Shown here: one piece after another, positions 1 to 9,085 of the stretch
Position numbering within the stretch: the stretch's first letter is position 1
Layout: every line of letters starts with the position of its first letter
NCBI RefSeq assembly: GCF_024710485.1
Contig: NZ_JANJUQ010000022.1
Coordinates: 1 to 51,576, forward strand
Length of the DNA stretch: 51,576 nt
From: Flavobacterium sp.
GTDB lineage: Bacteria; Bacteroidota; Bacteroidia; Flavobacteriales; Flavobacteriaceae
Direction: 5' to 3'
Position numbers and translations under genes: made by a program
Notes under the pieces: generated by a model
Told to the model about the DNA's origin: nothing
Seen by the model: the letters and a program-made list of their open reading frames with translations, nothing else
Database searches by the model: none

Positions 1-1044
1 TCCTTTACCGTTACCACCGGCTGTCATCAACTGAAGGTAATCGACAATAATCATTTTGATCCCGTGTTGGGAAGACAAACGTCGGGCTTTCGCTCTTAAA
101 TCGAAGATGGAAAGTGACGGCGTGTCATCGATGTATAAAGGAGCTTTTTCTAAGTCTTTTACTTTAGTGGACAATTGTTCCCACTCGTGTTTTTCCAATT
201 TTCCGGTACGCAATTTTTCGGAAGACAAACCGGTTTCAGAGGAAATCAAACGGGTGATTAACTGTACGGAGGACATCTCCAAAGAGAACAATGCTACCGG
301 TGCACCAAAATCAATGGCCATATTTCTGGCCATCGACAATACGAAGGCCGTTTTACCCATACCCGGACGTGCGGCAATAATAATCAAATCGGATGGTTGC
401 CAACCTGAGGTTACTTGATCCAACTTTTCAAAACCGGTTGGAATACCGCTCAGTCCTTCTTTGTTGGCTATTTCTTCAATTCTTTTTTTGGCTTGGATGA
501 CCAAACTTTGTGCTGTTTCCGAGCTTCGCTTGATGTTGCCTTGCGTTACTTCGTAGAGCTTGGATTCGGCTTTATCAAGCAAATCGAATACGTCGGTGGA
601 TTCGTCGTAGGATTCCTCTATAATTTCCGAAGAAATTTTGATCAAACTTCTTTGGATATATTTTTGTAAAATAATTCTAGAATGGAACTCAATATGCGCC
701 GACGAAGATATTTTTTGGGTAAGCTGAATCAGATAGAAATCGCCTCCCGCCAATTCCAATTTGCCGTTCTTTTTGAGCTGAGCGGAAACTGTTAACAAGT
801 CGATAGGTTGCGAATCGGTGAATAACTGAAAAATTGCTTCGAAAATGTGTTTGTGAGCGTCTTTGTAAAAGGCATCGGGCTGAAGGATATCGATGACCTC
901 ATCCACCCCTTTTTTATCGATCATCATAGCGCCCAAAACCGCTTCTTCTAAATCGAGCGCTTGCGGTGGGAGTTTTCCTTTTTCTAAATTGATGATGGTA
1001 GTTTTATCTACTTTAATCGGGTTAATATTTCTAAGATTTTCCAT
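1..1044 (-). CDS. dnaB: Replicative DNA helicase DnaB (3' end outside window)
   Basis: This is the hexameric 5'-3' helicase that unwinds DNA at the replication fork. The 348 codons inside the window cover the N-terminal helical domain (about residues 25-130), the linker, and the first half of the RecA-like ATPase domain. Walker A is visible as RPGMGKT, followed by SLEMS and, near the window edge, the IIVDYLQLM Walker B strand. The remaining roughly 170 residues lie beyond position 1. I chose the ATG at 1044 because it begins the reading frame just downstream of a TAAATTTG -7 element. No intein is visible in the part present. The gene is transcribed alone; accA upstream on the same strand ends in its own terminator. 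Confidence 0.95.
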   Translation of the reverse strand, partial: MENLRNINPIKVDKTTIINLEKGKLPPQALDLEEAVLGAMMIDKKGVDEVIDILQPDAFYKDAHKHIFEAIFQLFTDSQPIDLLTVSAQLKKNGKLELAGGDFYLIQLTQKISSSAHIEFHSRIILQKYIQRSLIKISSEIIEESYDESTDVFDLLDKAESKLYEVTQGNIKRSSETAQSLVIQAKKRIEEIANKEGLSGIPTGFEKLDQVTSGWQPSDLIIIAARPGMGKTAFVLSMARNMAIDFGAPVALFSLEMSSVQLITRLISSETGLSSEKLRTGKLEKHEWEQLSTKVKDLEKAPLYIDDTPSLSIFDLRAKARRLSSQHGIKMIIVDYLQLMTAGGNGKG

Positions 1045-1067
1045 GAAACGAAAGTAACCAATTTGGT

Positions 1068-1075
1068 CAAATTTA
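1068..1075 (-). promoter_or_regulatory. dnaB promoter -7 element (TAAATTTG)
   Basis: This is an exact match to the Bacteroidota -7 consensus TAnnTTTG, 24 nt before the dnaB ATG. A TTG lies about 15 nt further upstream, which is closer than the usual 19-20. Confidence 0.5.
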
Positions 1076-1130
1076 TGAGATTGAGTTATTCAAAAACGAT
1101 GTTTATAAGTTTGTTTTTTTGTTGATAACC

Positions 1131-1164
1131 CAAAAAAAATCCGAAACCATTGGGCTTCGGATTT
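1131..1164 (-). terminator. Terminator after accA
   Basis: On the minus strand AAATCCGAA pairs with TTCGGATTT across a 9-nt loop and is followed by a run of eight T. It lies 20 nt after the accA stop and separates accA from dnaB. Confidence 0.8.
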
Positions 1165-1183
1165 GAGTTAAATTTTGTAAGAA

Positions 1184-2137
1184 TTACTCCTTGAACTCGC
1201 CCATTTTGCTGTATTTATCCATCCTCTGCGACACTAATTCGTCTGTTGATAAATCTTTCAATTCATTAAAGGCTTTCATGATGTATTGCTCTACGGTTTT
1301 AAAAGTAGTTTCCTTGTCGTAATGAGCGCCGCCAAGCGGTTCCGGAATCACATCGTCTACTAACTTCATTTTTTTCATATCTGTAGAGGTTAGTTTTAAT
1401 GCTTCGGCTGCTCTCTCTTTGTACTCCCAACTTTTCCATAAGATAGACGAACAAGATTCAGGAGAAATTACGGAGTACCAAGTGTTCTCCATCATTAATA
1501 CTCTGTCACCTACTCCAATTCCTAATGCACCACCGGAAGCACCTTCACCGATGATTACACAAATGATAGGTACTTTTAAGCGAATCATTTCTAAAATATT
1601 ACGAGCAATGGCTTCACCTTGTCCGCGTTCTTCCGCTTCTAAGCCCGGATAAGCACCCGGAGTATCAATTAAAGTTACTACAGGAATATTGAACTTTTCA
1701 GCCATTTTCATTAAGCGAAGTGCTTTGCGGTAACCTTCCGGACTAGCCATACCAAAGTTGCGCAATTGACGCATTTTGGTATTAATTCCTTTTTGTTGAC
1801 CGATTAACATGAACGATTGACCGTCGATTTTACCCAATCCGCCTACCATGGCTTTGTCATCCTTGAAATTTCTATCGCCAAATAATTCCAAAAAAGTACC
1901 TTTGGTTAAGTTGGTAATGTGTTCTAAAGTGTATGGCCTGTTAGGATGACGAGACAACTGAACGCGTTGCCAAGCGGTTAGGTTTTTATAGATTTTTCTT
2001 TTAGTTTCCTCTAATTTTTTCTCTATTTGTTTGCAAGTGTTGGTCACGTCTACATCAGACTCCTGACCGATTAACTGGCATTTATCTAGTTGATCTTCTA
2101 ATTCCTTGATAGGAAGTTCAAAATCTAAATATTCCAT
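1184..2137 (-). CDS. accA: Acetyl-CoA carboxylase carboxyltransferase subunit alpha
   Basis: AccA is one half of the carboxyltransferase that moves the carboxyl group from biotin on BCCP to acetyl-CoA to make malonyl-CoA, the first committed step of fatty acid synthesis. The 317-residue length is normal for the family. The N-terminal helical segment ([14 protein letters not shown]) is followed by the crotonase-like fold, with [19 protein letters not shown] and the glycine-rich [17 protein letters not shown] oxyanion region, and ends in a helical C-terminus. The ATG at 2137 lies about 30 nt downstream of a TATATTTG promoter element. accD is not in the window, which is usual in this lineage. 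Confidence 0.96.
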   Translation of the reverse strand: MEYLDFELPIKELEDQLDKCQLIGQESDVDVTNTCKQIEKKLEETKRKIYKNLTAWQRVQLSRHPNRPYTLEHITNLTKGTFLELFGDRNFKDDKAMVGGLGKIDGQSFMLIGQQKGINTKMRQLRNFGMASPEGYRKALRLMKMAEKFNIPVVTLIDTPGAYPGLEAEERGQGEAIARNILEMIRLKVPIICVIIGEGASGGALGIGVGDRVLMMENTWYSVISPESCSSILWKSWEYKERAAEALKLTSTDMKKMKLVDDVIPEPLGGAHYDKETTFKTVEQYIMKAFNELKDLSTDELVSQRMDKYSKMGEFKE

Positions 2138-2165
2138 AGTATGTTAGTTTTGTTTTAACGAATAG

Positions 2166-2173
2166 CAAATATA
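2166..2173 (-). promoter_or_regulatory. accA promoter -7 element (TATATTTG)
   Basis: This is an exact TAnnTTTG match 29 nt before the accA ATG, with a TTG about 23 nt further upstream. It fits the Bacteroidota sigma-A promoter. Confidence 0.55.
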
Positions 2174-2238
2174 AAATTTTAAATTGTGATAAAAAGCAAT
2201 TCCGGCAGATTAGTTTTAAACATAGTTATGCGCTAAAT

Positions 2239-3117
2239 TCACTGTTTTTTTCTGCTTTTGATGATGGCATTTAAGAGCACTGTCAGTAAAATAATGACTG
2301 CACCTACGTAGAAACCAAAGCTCATTTTTTCTTTCTCTTCAAAAATCAGAACGGCTAAAATGATGCCGTAAATCGGTTCCAGATTGATGGTTAACATAAC
2401 GGTATACGGACTCAAAAACTTCATTACGGCCGTTGAGGCGATAAAGGCATAAGCCGTACAAACCGAACTCAATATCAACAGATATACTAGATTTTTCATA
2501 GATAGCTGGAAAAACTCAACTGAAAAACTACCGAAGAACAGTAATAAAAACGAAAAAAAGACTACACCACCACTGAGTTCATAGAAGGAGATTACCGTTG
2601 CATCGTATGATTTTACCAAGCGACTGTTGATAACGGCAAACAAAGCAGATAAAAAGGCTGAAGTCAAAGCCGTTACAATCCCGAGGAAATAATTACCTTC
2701 AACATTGAAGATAATATACAATCCGACCACTACCAATAATCCAAAGAACAACTCGTAAGGTACTATTTTTTTACCGTACAAAATAGGCTCTAAAATAGCA
2801 GCGAATAATGCTCCCGTTGACAAGCAAGCTAAGGTAATAGAGACGTTAGAGATTTTTATTGCATGGAAGAAAGTAAACCAATGCAGGGCGATGATGAAAC
2901 CGGAGAACAAAAACTGTAGCAAGATTTTGGTCGGCACCCGCAACGGTAATTTTTTGTAATAGATGTAAATGGCAATAAAGCCTACAGCAAATAGCATTCT
3001 GAACCAAACCAAAGGCAAAGCATCCAGCGTTATCAGCGCACCCAAGATGGCTGTAAATCCCCAAATGAAAACAATTAAATGGAGATGCAAATAACTTTTC
3101 AGGTTATCGTTTGGCAT
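2239..3117 (-). CDS. EamA/DMT-family transporter
   Basis: This is an inner-membrane protein of 292 residues with about ten hydrophobic helices in two EamA halves (roughly 10-140 and 150-285). This is the layout of drug/metabolite exporters such as RhaT or YdcZ relatives. Typical family features are the early LIVFIWGFTAILG segment, WFRMLFA in helix 2, and the C-terminal EPIYGIILAVLIFEE before the last helix pair. The substrate cannot be read from the sequence. The gene overlaps the preceding permease gene by 14 bases, so the two are translationally linked in a tgt-permease-EamA transcript unit. It ends in a basic SRKKQ tail. Confidence 0.9.
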   Translation of the reverse strand: MPNDNLKSYLHLHLIVFIWGFTAILGALITLDALPLVWFRMLFAVGFIAIYIYYKKLPLRVPTKILLQFLFSGFIIALHWFTFFHAIKISNVSITLACLSTGALFAAILEPILYGKKIVPYELFFGLLVVVGLYIIFNVEGNYFLGIVTALTSAFLSALFAVINSRLVKSYDATVISFYELSGGVVFFSFLLLFFGSFSVEFFQLSMKNLVYLLILSSVCTAYAFIASTAVMKFLSPYTVMLTINLEPIYGIILAVLIFEEKEKMSFGFYVGAVIILLTVLLNAIIKSRKKQ

Positions 3118-4189
3118 TGCGTAATAGGTAAAGGGCTAAAATTCCGAAGACAATATTGGGTGTCCAAACGGCTAACATAGGCGGCGCTGTGGATTTCTCA
3201 GCTAAAACTCCGAAAACTTTATCTAAAAAGACAAACGCAAAGGCTAAAACAATTCCGATAGCCAAGTTCGCCCCCATTCCGCCGCGGCGTTTCATGGCTG
3301 AGACAGCTACCGCTATGATGGTTAAGATGAAAGCTGATACCGGAATACTGTACTTTTTGTAAAGTACCACCAAATACGTATTGATATTGGAGGAACCACG
3401 TGCTTTTTCTTTATCAATAAACTTGTGCAATTCGTTTAAAGGCAATGTTTCAGCTATGTACACTACCGGTGTTAAATCTTCTAAATCAAAATTGAAAATC
3501 GTATCTTTTTTTTCACCGGACTCTATGATGTCGCCCATGGCACCAACTTTGCGTTTGGTGTAATTGTATAGCGTATAATTCTTTTCTTTTTCGTTCCACT
3601 TGATTCTGCTGGCAATTAGTTTGTATTTTAACTGATCGCCTTCAAATTTCTCCATGGAAAAATTAAATGCCATTTTGGAAACCTCTTGAAAATTGCTCAC
3701 AAAAATGTATTCGTCTTTACTAATTTGACGGAATACATCGGAGTTGTCTCTTACCTCATTTTGACCATTACCAACCAGGTATCGGTATCGGAAACTTTTA
3801 AATCCGGCGCTGGCACTCGGCACCAAATACACGCTCATTATCAAAGCGAAAATAGAAACAATAGTTGCCCCGATGATATATGGTCGCATAAAACGAGTAA
3901 AGGAGATGCCGGAGCTTAAAATGGCAATAATTTCAGTATTATTGGCCAGCTTGGATGTAAACCATATGACTGATAGGAACAAGAAAATCGGGAACAATAA
4001 ATTGGCAAAATAGATGGTAAAGTCCATGTAGTAAAGTGCAATTTCTTTGAATGGCACCTTGTTTTCAATCATACGGTTGACTTTCTCCGAAACATCAATC
4101 ACTATACCGATAGGTATGAACATCAGCAGCATTACAGAGAATGTGGCGAGATATCGTTTTAAGATGTATTTGTCTATTATTTTCAGCAT
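3104..4189 (-). CDS. LptF/LptG (YjgP/YjgQ) family permease
   Basis: This is a 361-residue inner-membrane permease of the type that pairs with LptB to extract lipopolysaccharide and pass it to the periplasmic bridge. The N-terminal KIIDKYILKRYLATF motif is diagnostic of LptF/G. Three N-terminal helices follow, then a periplasmic beta-jellyroll region (about residues 120-265) and three C-terminal helices. The frame can open at 4222, but I prefer the ATG at 4189 because family members begin with the coupling-helix motif. It lies 80 nt after tgt and overlaps the EamA gene by 14 bases. A degenerate heptamer array fills the gap before it. I cannot tell whether it is LptF or LptG. Confidence 0.9.
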   Translation of the reverse strand: MLKIIDKYILKRYLATFSVMLLMFIPIGIVIDVSEKVNRMIENKVPFKEIALYYMDFTIYFANLLFPIFLFLSVIWFTSKLANNTEIIAILSSGISFTRFMRPYIIGATIVSIFALIMSVYLVPSASAGFKSFRYRYLVGNGQNEVRDNSDVFRQISKDEYIFVSNFQEVSKMAFNFSMEKFEGDQLKYKLIASRIKWNEKEKNYTLYNYTKRKVGAMGDIIESGEKKDTIFNFDLEDLTPVVYIAETLPLNELHKFIDKEKARGSSNINTYLVVLYKKYSIPVSAFILTIIAVAVSAMKRRGGMGANLAIGIVLAFAFVFLDKVFGVLAEKSTAPPMLAVWTPNIVFGILALYLLRNAKR

Positions 4190-4235
4190 CTTTTGTTGTA
4201 TGTTGTGAGCTGTATGTCTCAAGTTGCTGTTCTTT

Positions 4236-4263
4236 AAAACCTAGAACTTACAACTTGGAACCT
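4236..4263. repeat. Degenerate 7-bp tandem repeat between tgt and the LptF/G gene
   Basis: Four units in register read AAAACCT, AGAACTT, ACAACTT and GGAACCT on the plus strand (consensus RNAACYT), with a weaker fifth unit ACACCTT. The array fills much of the 80-nt gap between two co-directional genes. Confidence 0.65.
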
Positions 4264-4269
4264 ACACCT

Positions 4270-5400
4270 TTATAACCTTTGACTCATTTGTTTCACCATC
4301 ATATCTTTCCAAGTTCTGAAATCACCGGCTATGATGTGTTTTCTGGCTTCTCGTACCAACCACATGTAAAATCCGAGGTTGTGTATAGTAGCGATTTGTT
4401 TGCCTAAAAACTCATTTGCGGCAAATAAATGTCGTAAATACGCTTTGGTGTATTCTGTATCCACAAAAGTATGTCCCATTTCATCAATCGGAGAGAAATC
4501 GGCTTCCCATTTTTTATTTTTGATATTGATGGTACCATTAGCGGTGAACAACATACCGTTTCTGGCATTACGGGTTGGCATCACACAATCGAACATATCA
4601 ATGCCTAAAGCGATATTTTCCAAGATATTAATCGGCGTTCCGACACCCATCAAATACCTTGGTTTGTCTTGCGGTAAAATGGCAGTAACTACTTCAGTCA
4701 TGGCGTACATTTCTTCGGCCGGCTCTCCTACCGATAAGCCACCGATAGCATTTCCTTCGGCACCGGCATTGGCGATGTATTCGGCTGATTGTTGGCGTAA
4801 ATCTTTGTAGGTACTACCTTGAACAATGGGAAAAAAAGTTTGGTCGTAGCCGTATTTGGTTGGCACTTTCTCCAAGTGTTTGATACAGCGATCCAACCAA
4901 CGGTGCGTCATGTGCATAGAGCGTTGGGCATAGCGATAATCACAAGGATAAGGCGTACATTCGTCAAAAGCCATGATGATATCGGCACCAATAGTGCGTT
5001 GGATTTCCATCACATTTTCGGGCGTAAATACGTGGTAAGAACCGTCGATATGCGACTTAAACTTTACGCCTTCTTCTTTAATTTTTCGATTAGCCGAAAG
5101 CGAGTACACTTGGTAGCCGCCGCTATCGGTTAAAATATTTCGGTCCCAATTCATAAACTTATGCAATCCACCTGCTTTTTCCAAAATATCGGTTTGCGGA
5201 CGAAGGTATAAGTGGTAAGTATTTCCGAGAATGATATCGGGATTGATTTCTTCTTTCAATTCGCGTTGGTGTACACCTTTCACAGACGCAACAGTACCAA
5301 CAGGCATAAATATAGGGGTTTCAATTACACCGTGATCAGTGGTAATACTACCGGCACGGGCACTTGAATTAGGATCTTTGGCTAATAAATCAAATTTCAT
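4270..5400 (-). CDS. tgt: tRNA-guanine transglycosylase
   Basis: Tgt exchanges guanine-34 of GUN-anticodon tRNAs (Asp, Asn, His, Tyr) for preQ1 on the way to queuosine. The 376-residue protein has the TIM-barrel landmarks GNTYHLYLRPQ, LTDSGGYQVYSLS and MAFDECTPYPCD, the substrate loop GGLSVGEPAEEM, and the nucleophile region FDCVMPTRNARNG. The C-terminal zinc site of most bacterial enzymes (CxCxxC plus a His) is altered. The aligned stretch EMGHTFVDTEYTKAYLRHL has no cysteine, although the later IHNLGFYMWL histidine is kept. It heads the tgt-permease-EamA unit, with a TATCTTTG promoter next to a heptamer array. Confidence 0.95.
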   Translation of the reverse strand: MKFDLLAKDPNSSARAGSITTDHGVIETPIFMPVGTVASVKGVHQRELKEEINPDIILGNTYHLYLRPQTDILEKAGGLHKFMNWDRNILTDSGGYQVYSLSANRKIKEEGVKFKSHIDGSYHVFTPENVMEIQRTIGADIIMAFDECTPYPCDYRYAQRSMHMTHRWLDRCIKHLEKVPTKYGYDQTFFPIVQGSTYKDLRQQSAEYIANAGAEGNAIGGLSVGEPAEEMYAMTEVVTAILPQDKPRYLMGVGTPINILENIALGIDMFDCVMPTRNARNGMLFTANGTINIKNKKWEADFSPIDEMGHTFVDTEYTKAYLRHLFAANEFLGKQIATIHNLGFYMWLVREARKHIIAGDFRTWKDMMVKQMSQRL

Positions 5401-5419
5401 AAAACGCTTTTACAGTCGG

Positions 5420-5427
5420 CAAAGATA
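5420..5427 (-). promoter_or_regulatory. tgt promoter -7 element (TATCTTTG)
   Basis: This is an exact TAnnTTTG match 20 nt before the tgt ATG. The region where the -33 box and spacer should lie is occupied by the GATTTAG tandem array, and no TTG is seen at the usual distance. Confidence 0.55.
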
Positions 5428-5430
5428 AAA

Positions 5431-5463
5431 GATTTAGGATTTAGGATTTAGGATTTAGGATTT
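5431..5463. repeat. Heptamer tandem repeat (GATTTAG)4 plus a partial unit
   Basis: Four perfect head-to-tail copies of GATTTAG (5431-5458) are followed by a partial fifth unit. The array starts four bases upstream of the tgt -7 element and about 80 nt before the divergent GNAT gene. Perfect short arrays like this can change copy number by slippage. Confidence 0.95.
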
Positions 5464-5543
5464 TATTTAACAGGTATTCCTAACCTTTATGGCGATAGTA
5501 AAAATCTTATTGTTACTTTAGACAACAAAAAAACGAAAAACAA

Positions 5544-6050
5544 ATGACACAGTTGCCACCCTACGATTCTTTTCCGGAGATTCACAATGAGCTTGTTTTG
5601 TTGAGAGACATTTTAACTACGGAAGCGGAAGCCATCATTGACATTTCTTACTACTATGGTAAAAAAGCAACTACTACTGAAGATGTGCTACTGATGCTGG
5701 CTAAAATCCAAAAAGACTATACAGAAGGCAACGCTATCAACTGGGGAATAATCGAAACTACCAGTGGACAAATTGCAGGTTCCTGTGGCTATTACCGCGG
5801 ATTTGAAAATGGTACCGGAGAATTAGGTTGTATTTTACTTGAGGAATTCAGAGGCAAAGGACTGATGACATCCGCCATGCAATTGGCCATCAGATTCGGA
5901 TGGGAACAAATGAAACTCAATCGTATAATATCACTTACCAAAAAAGACAATACTAAAGCTATTCAACTCCTGAAACGTTTGGGTTTTGTTGCCACAGCCC
6001 ACCTGGAAAATAACTATGTAGAATTTGAGCTTAAAAAGCCTAACAGTTAG
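5544..6050 (+). CDS. GNAT-family N-acetyltransferase (RimJ/RimL-like)
   Basis: This 168-residue acetyltransferase has the RimJ/RimL arrangement. A ligand strand (NWGIIETTSGQIAGSCGYY) precedes ELGCILLEEFRGKGLMTSA, in which RGKGLM is the acetyl-CoA pyrophosphate loop. The C-terminal RIISLTKKDNTKAIQLLKRLGF is the usual motif B end. Members acetylate ribosomal proteins, peptidyl amines or small molecules; nothing here fixes the substrate. It is divergent from tgt and separate from the transketolase genes, which have their own promoter. Confidence 0.88.
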   Translation: MTQLPPYDSFPEIHNELVLLRDILTTEAEAIIDISYYYGKKATTTEDVLLMLAKIQKDYTEGNAINWGIIETTSGQIAGSCGYYRGFENGTGELGCILLEEFRGKGLMTSAMQLAIRFGWEQMKLNRIISLTKKDNTKAIQLLKRLGFVATAHLENNYVEFELKKPNS

Positions 6051-6101
6051 ATTTAGCTAAAAGCTTATTGACAATCCTTTGATAACTTGTTTTAAAATCA
6101 T

Positions 6102-6132
6102 TTGCCTTCCTATAAAATTAGAAGTACTTTTG
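6102..6132 (+). promoter_or_regulatory. Promoter of the transketolase operon
   Basis: TTG at 6102-6104 and TACTTTTG at 6125-6132 are separated by 20 nt, a near-ideal Bacteroidota promoter. The ATG of the first subunit follows 26 nt later. Confidence 0.7.
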
Positions 6133-6158
6133 AGGCATAATTATACATCCTATATATA

Positions 6159-7004
6159 ATGTCAAACACACAACATTTACAAGATTTTACAACCCAGGTC
6201 AGAAGAGACATTCTTCGTATGGTTCATGCCGTAAATTCGGGACATCCCGGAGGATCTTTGGGTTGTGCGGAATTTTTCACCGTATTGTACCAACACCAAA
6301 TGCAACGCAAAGCAGGATTTGATATGAACGGTATCGGAGAAGATTTATTTTTCCTTTCAAACGGGCATATTTCACCTGTTTTTTACAGCGTTTTGGCGCG
6401 TAGCGGTTATTTTCCGGTATCGGAGTTGGCTACTTTCCGCAAACTAAACTCTCGTTTACAAGGCCATCCCACTACTCACGAAGGCTTACCAGGCGTTCGC
6501 ATGGCTTCGGGTTCTTTGGGACAAGGTTTATCCGTGGCGATTGGTGCTGCACAAGCCAAAAAATTAAACGGTGACAATCACTTGGTTTACTCACTTCACG
6601 GTGACGGTGAACTACAGGAAGGTCAGAATTGGGAAGCCATCATGTACGCTTCTGCTAAAAAAGTGGACAATTTAATCGCTACGATTGATTACAACGGCCA
6701 ACAAATTGACGGTTCTACGGATGATGTTTTGAGTTTGGGTAATTTAAAAGCCAAGTTTGAAGCTTTTGATTGGGACGTTTTAGAGATTACAGAAGGCAAT
6801 AACATCGAGGCAATCAAGGCCGGTTTAGCTGAAGCGAAAAGCAGAACCGGAAAAGGAAAACCGGTTTGTGTGCTGATGCACACCGTTATGGGGAATGGCG
6901 TTGATTTTATGATGCACACACATGCTTGGCACGGAAAAGCTCCTAACGACGAGCAACTGGCTAATGGATTGGCACAAAATAAAGAAACCTTAGGCGACTA
7001 CTAA
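6159..7004 (+). CDS. Transketolase, N-terminal (thiamine diphosphate-binding) subunit
   Basis: This is the first half of a split transketolase, the pentose phosphate enzyme that moves two-carbon units between sugar phosphates using thiamine diphosphate and Mg2+. The 281 residues contain the substrate/TPP loop [15 protein letters not shown], an [16 protein letters not shown] segment, and the cofactor motif [13 protein letters not shown]...ATIDYNG. The C-terminal HAWHGKAPN motif is also typical. The second subunit starts four bases after this stop, so the two are co-transcribed and probably form the alpha2beta2 complex seen in other split transketolases. Confidence 0.95.
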   Translation: MSNTQHLQDFTTQVRRDILRMVHAVNSGHPGGSLGCAEFFTVLYQHQMQRKAGFDMNGIGEDLFFLSNGHISPVFYSVLARSGYFPVSELATFRKLNSRLQGHPTTHEGLPGVRMASGSLGQGLSVAIGAAQAKKLNGDNHLVYSLHGDGELQEGQNWEAIMYASAKKVDNLIATIDYNGQQIDGSTDDVLSLGNLKAKFEAFDWDVLEITEGNNIEAIKAGLAEAKSRTGKGKPVCVLMHTVMGNGVDFMMHTHAWHGKAPNDEQLANGLAQNKETLGDY

Positions 7005-7008
7005 AATT

Positions 7009-7962
7009 ATGAAAAAATATACAAACACAGGAAGTAAAGATACCCGTTCCGGATTTGGGGCAGGAATGACCGAATTGGGACAAAAAAACGAAAACGTTGT
7101 GGCGCTTTGTGCCGATTTGATTGGATCGTTGAAATTTGACGATTTCAAAAAGAATCACCCCGAGCGTTTTTTCCAAGTAGGGATTGCCGAAGCGAATATG
7201 ATTGGTATAGCAGCCGGATTAACCATAGGCGGTAAAATTCCGTTTACGGGAACTTTTGCCAATTTCTCTACCGGAAGAGTTTACGATCAAATTCGCCAAT
7301 CAGTGGCTTACTCTGATAAGAACGTAAAGATTTGTGCCTCACACGCCGGATTAACTTTAGGAGAAGACGGTGCTACGCATCAAATTCTGGAAGACATCGG
7401 ATTGATGAAAATGTTACCGGGAATGACGGTTATCAATACTTGCGATTACAACCAAACTAAAGCGGCTACTATTGCTTTAGCGGAACATCATGGCCCTGCA
7501 TATTTGCGTTTCGGACGCCCTGTAGTGCCAAATTTCACACCGGCCGATGAACCGTTCATCATTGGAAAAGCCATCATGCTCAATGAAGGTACTGATGTAA
7601 CTATCATTGCTACCGGACATTTGGTTTGGGAAGCTTTAATTGCTGCTGAAGCGTTAGAAGCTAAAGGAATTTCTGCAGAAGTTATCAATATTCATACTAT
7701 TAAACCTTTAGATGACGAAGCCATTTTGAAATCGGTAGCTAAAACCGGTTGCGTAGTTACCGCTGAAGAGCACAATATTTTAGGTGGATTAGGCGAAAGC
7801 GTTGCCAGAGTGTTGGCTTTGAATACTCCGGCACCTCAAGAATTTGTTGCGGTTAATGACAGCTTTGGCGAAAGTGGTACACCGGAACAATTAATGGAAA
7901 AATACAAATTAAATCACCAAGCCATAACAGAAGCTGCAGAGCGAGTGATCAAAAGAAAATAA
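7009..7962 (+). CDS. Transketolase, C-terminal subunit
   Basis: This is the pyrimidine-binding and C-terminal half of the split transketolase (317 residues). It begins with [15 protein letters not shown], followed by the pyrimidine-domain catalytic glutamate in [17 protein letters not shown], the [16 protein letters not shown] segment, and a transketolase C-terminal domain starting around residue 185 ([15 protein letters not shown]...[11 protein letters not shown]). It lies four bases after the N-terminal subunit gene and needs it for activity. A strong hairpin terminator follows the stop. A fused 1-deoxyxylulose-5-phosphate synthase is excluded because the two halves are separate and lack DXS-specific inserts. 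Confidence 0.95.
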   Translation: MKKYTNTGSKDTRSGFGAGMTELGQKNENVVALCADLIGSLKFDDFKKNHPERFFQVGIAEANMIGIAAGLTIGGKIPFTGTFANFSTGRVYDQIRQSVAYSDKNVKICASHAGLTLGEDGATHQILEDIGLMKMLPGMTVINTCDYNQTKAATIALAEHHGPAYLRFGRPVVPNFTPADEPFIIGKAIMLNEGTDVTIIATGHLVWEALIAAEALEAKGISAEVINIHTIKPLDDEAILKSVAKTGCVVTAEEHNILGGLGESVARVLALNTPAPQEFVAVNDSFGESGTPEQLMEKYKLNHQAITEAAERVIKRK

Positions 7963-7980
7963 TTGCTCTATAATATAAAA

Positions 7981-8012
7981 AGAAAAGCCGCTAAAATTAG
8001 CGGCTTTTTTTT
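7981..8012. terminator. Bidirectional terminator between transketolase and lipoprotein genes
   Basis: AGCCGCTAA (7986-7994) pairs with TTAGCGGCT (7997-8005), flanked by an A run on the left and eight T on the right. It can serve both convergent transcripts. Confidence 0.85.
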
Positions 8013-9045
8013 ATTGATTATGATTACATAGATTGGAAAGGTGTCTTTTCTTGCCATCGCTACAGAGCGGAATATCAGCAAACGGATAAGGGGCATTGGT
8101 TAGTGGATTTTTAATTTCACTGGAGGTAGTGAAGTAATCACCATCATCGTCGATGTCCAAGAAGTCCGGCGAGCCGTCACCATCAGTATCATCAGGATTA
8201 CTTACACCCTGTCCCAACACTCTAACATAACCATCAGGCACACCATTGATTACTGTTGTAGAACCATCTGCATTAACAATCACTGAGTTAAGGTCTTCTA
8301 AGTAAGAAGGTATACCATCATTATCATTATCTACCCTTTGGATTTCGTATAGTTTAAAACTAAAAATCAATGGAGAGTAAGAAGGAATCGTTCCGGAAGA
8401 ATTGTTGTAATAACCTAATCCGGAAGGAATAAACATAATACCGGCTCCAAAGTTAGCATAAGACAAAGTACCATCAGGATTAGCGCTGTAAGTTCCGGTT
8501 TTGAACTTTGGAAATATTTCCGACCAACCTTTAATTAAAGTAGATAGTGTTAAATAATTTTCAGGTGTTATAGTTTCTTCAAATTCCTTCAAAGAAATTT
8601 TTTCTATCTCCTGCTCATTGATGGTTTCTTTCTTGGTGTAAATGTAGCTACCTCTGTAGGAAGTTAAAACGCGATCTACATTACAAGGTGAATTACTGGT
8701 TGTCCCGGATCCTTGGCGCAATTGAATATAGTAAATTTTATAAGTGATATCGTCTTGGGATACATAATGAGCTTGTAACGGATAATCCGTTTGATTCCAA
8801 ACAGAAGTTTGTGTTCCGCCTTCCGGTATTTCATAAAAAGACACATCTTGGTCTTCTGTATTACCCGGACTGTTGGTTACCTCCATGTAATGCGTTTGCA
8901 AAAACTCTTCAATATTGGCTAAATCAGTAGCAAACTGTTCTGCATAGTCACGTTTTGGAGCAACTGTATTACTATCACTTTTAGAACATGAAGCAGCAAA
9001 AATTACTGTAACAAAAAACAAAGCTACCTTAGAAAAATTATTCAT
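8011..9045 (-). CDS. Lipoprotein with FKBP-type peptidyl-prolyl isomerase domain and Asp-rich C-terminal repeats
   Basis: This 344-residue predicted lipoprotein has a signal peptide ending FAASC, with Cys20 as the lipidation site. Residues about 90-240 match an FKBP fold: a TYKIYYIQL strand, LIKGWSEIFPKFKTG, then the FIPSGLGYYN...GTIPSYSPLIFSFKLYEI ending typical of FKBP isomerases. After this come aspartate-rich calcium-binding-like repeats (DNDNDGIPSYLED, DTDGDGSPDFLDIDDDGD). It is therefore probably a periplasmic or surface-anchored proline isomerase or chaperone stabilised by calcium. Many lipoproteins of this type have lost isomerase activity, which I cannot judge here. Confidence 0.78.
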   Translation of the reverse strand: MNNFSKVALFFVTVIFAASCSKSDSNTVAPKRDYAEQFATDLANIEEFLQTHYMEVTNSPGNTEDQDVSFYEIPEGGTQTSVWNQTDYPLQAHYVSQDDITYKIYYIQLRQGSGTTSNSPCNVDRVLTSYRGSYIYTKKETINEQEIEKISLKEFEETITPENYLTLSTLIKGWSEIFPKFKTGTYSANPDGTLSYANFGAGIMFIPSGLGYYNNSSGTIPSYSPLIFSFKLYEIQRVDNDNDGIPSYLEDLNSVIVNADGSTTVINGVPDGYVRVLGQGVSNPDDTDGDGSPDFLDIDDDGDYFTTSSEIKNPLTNAPYPFADIPLCSDGKKRHLSNLCNHNQ

Positions 9046-9085
9046 TTTTATTCTATTTTTGAGCTCGCAAGATACAATATTGATT

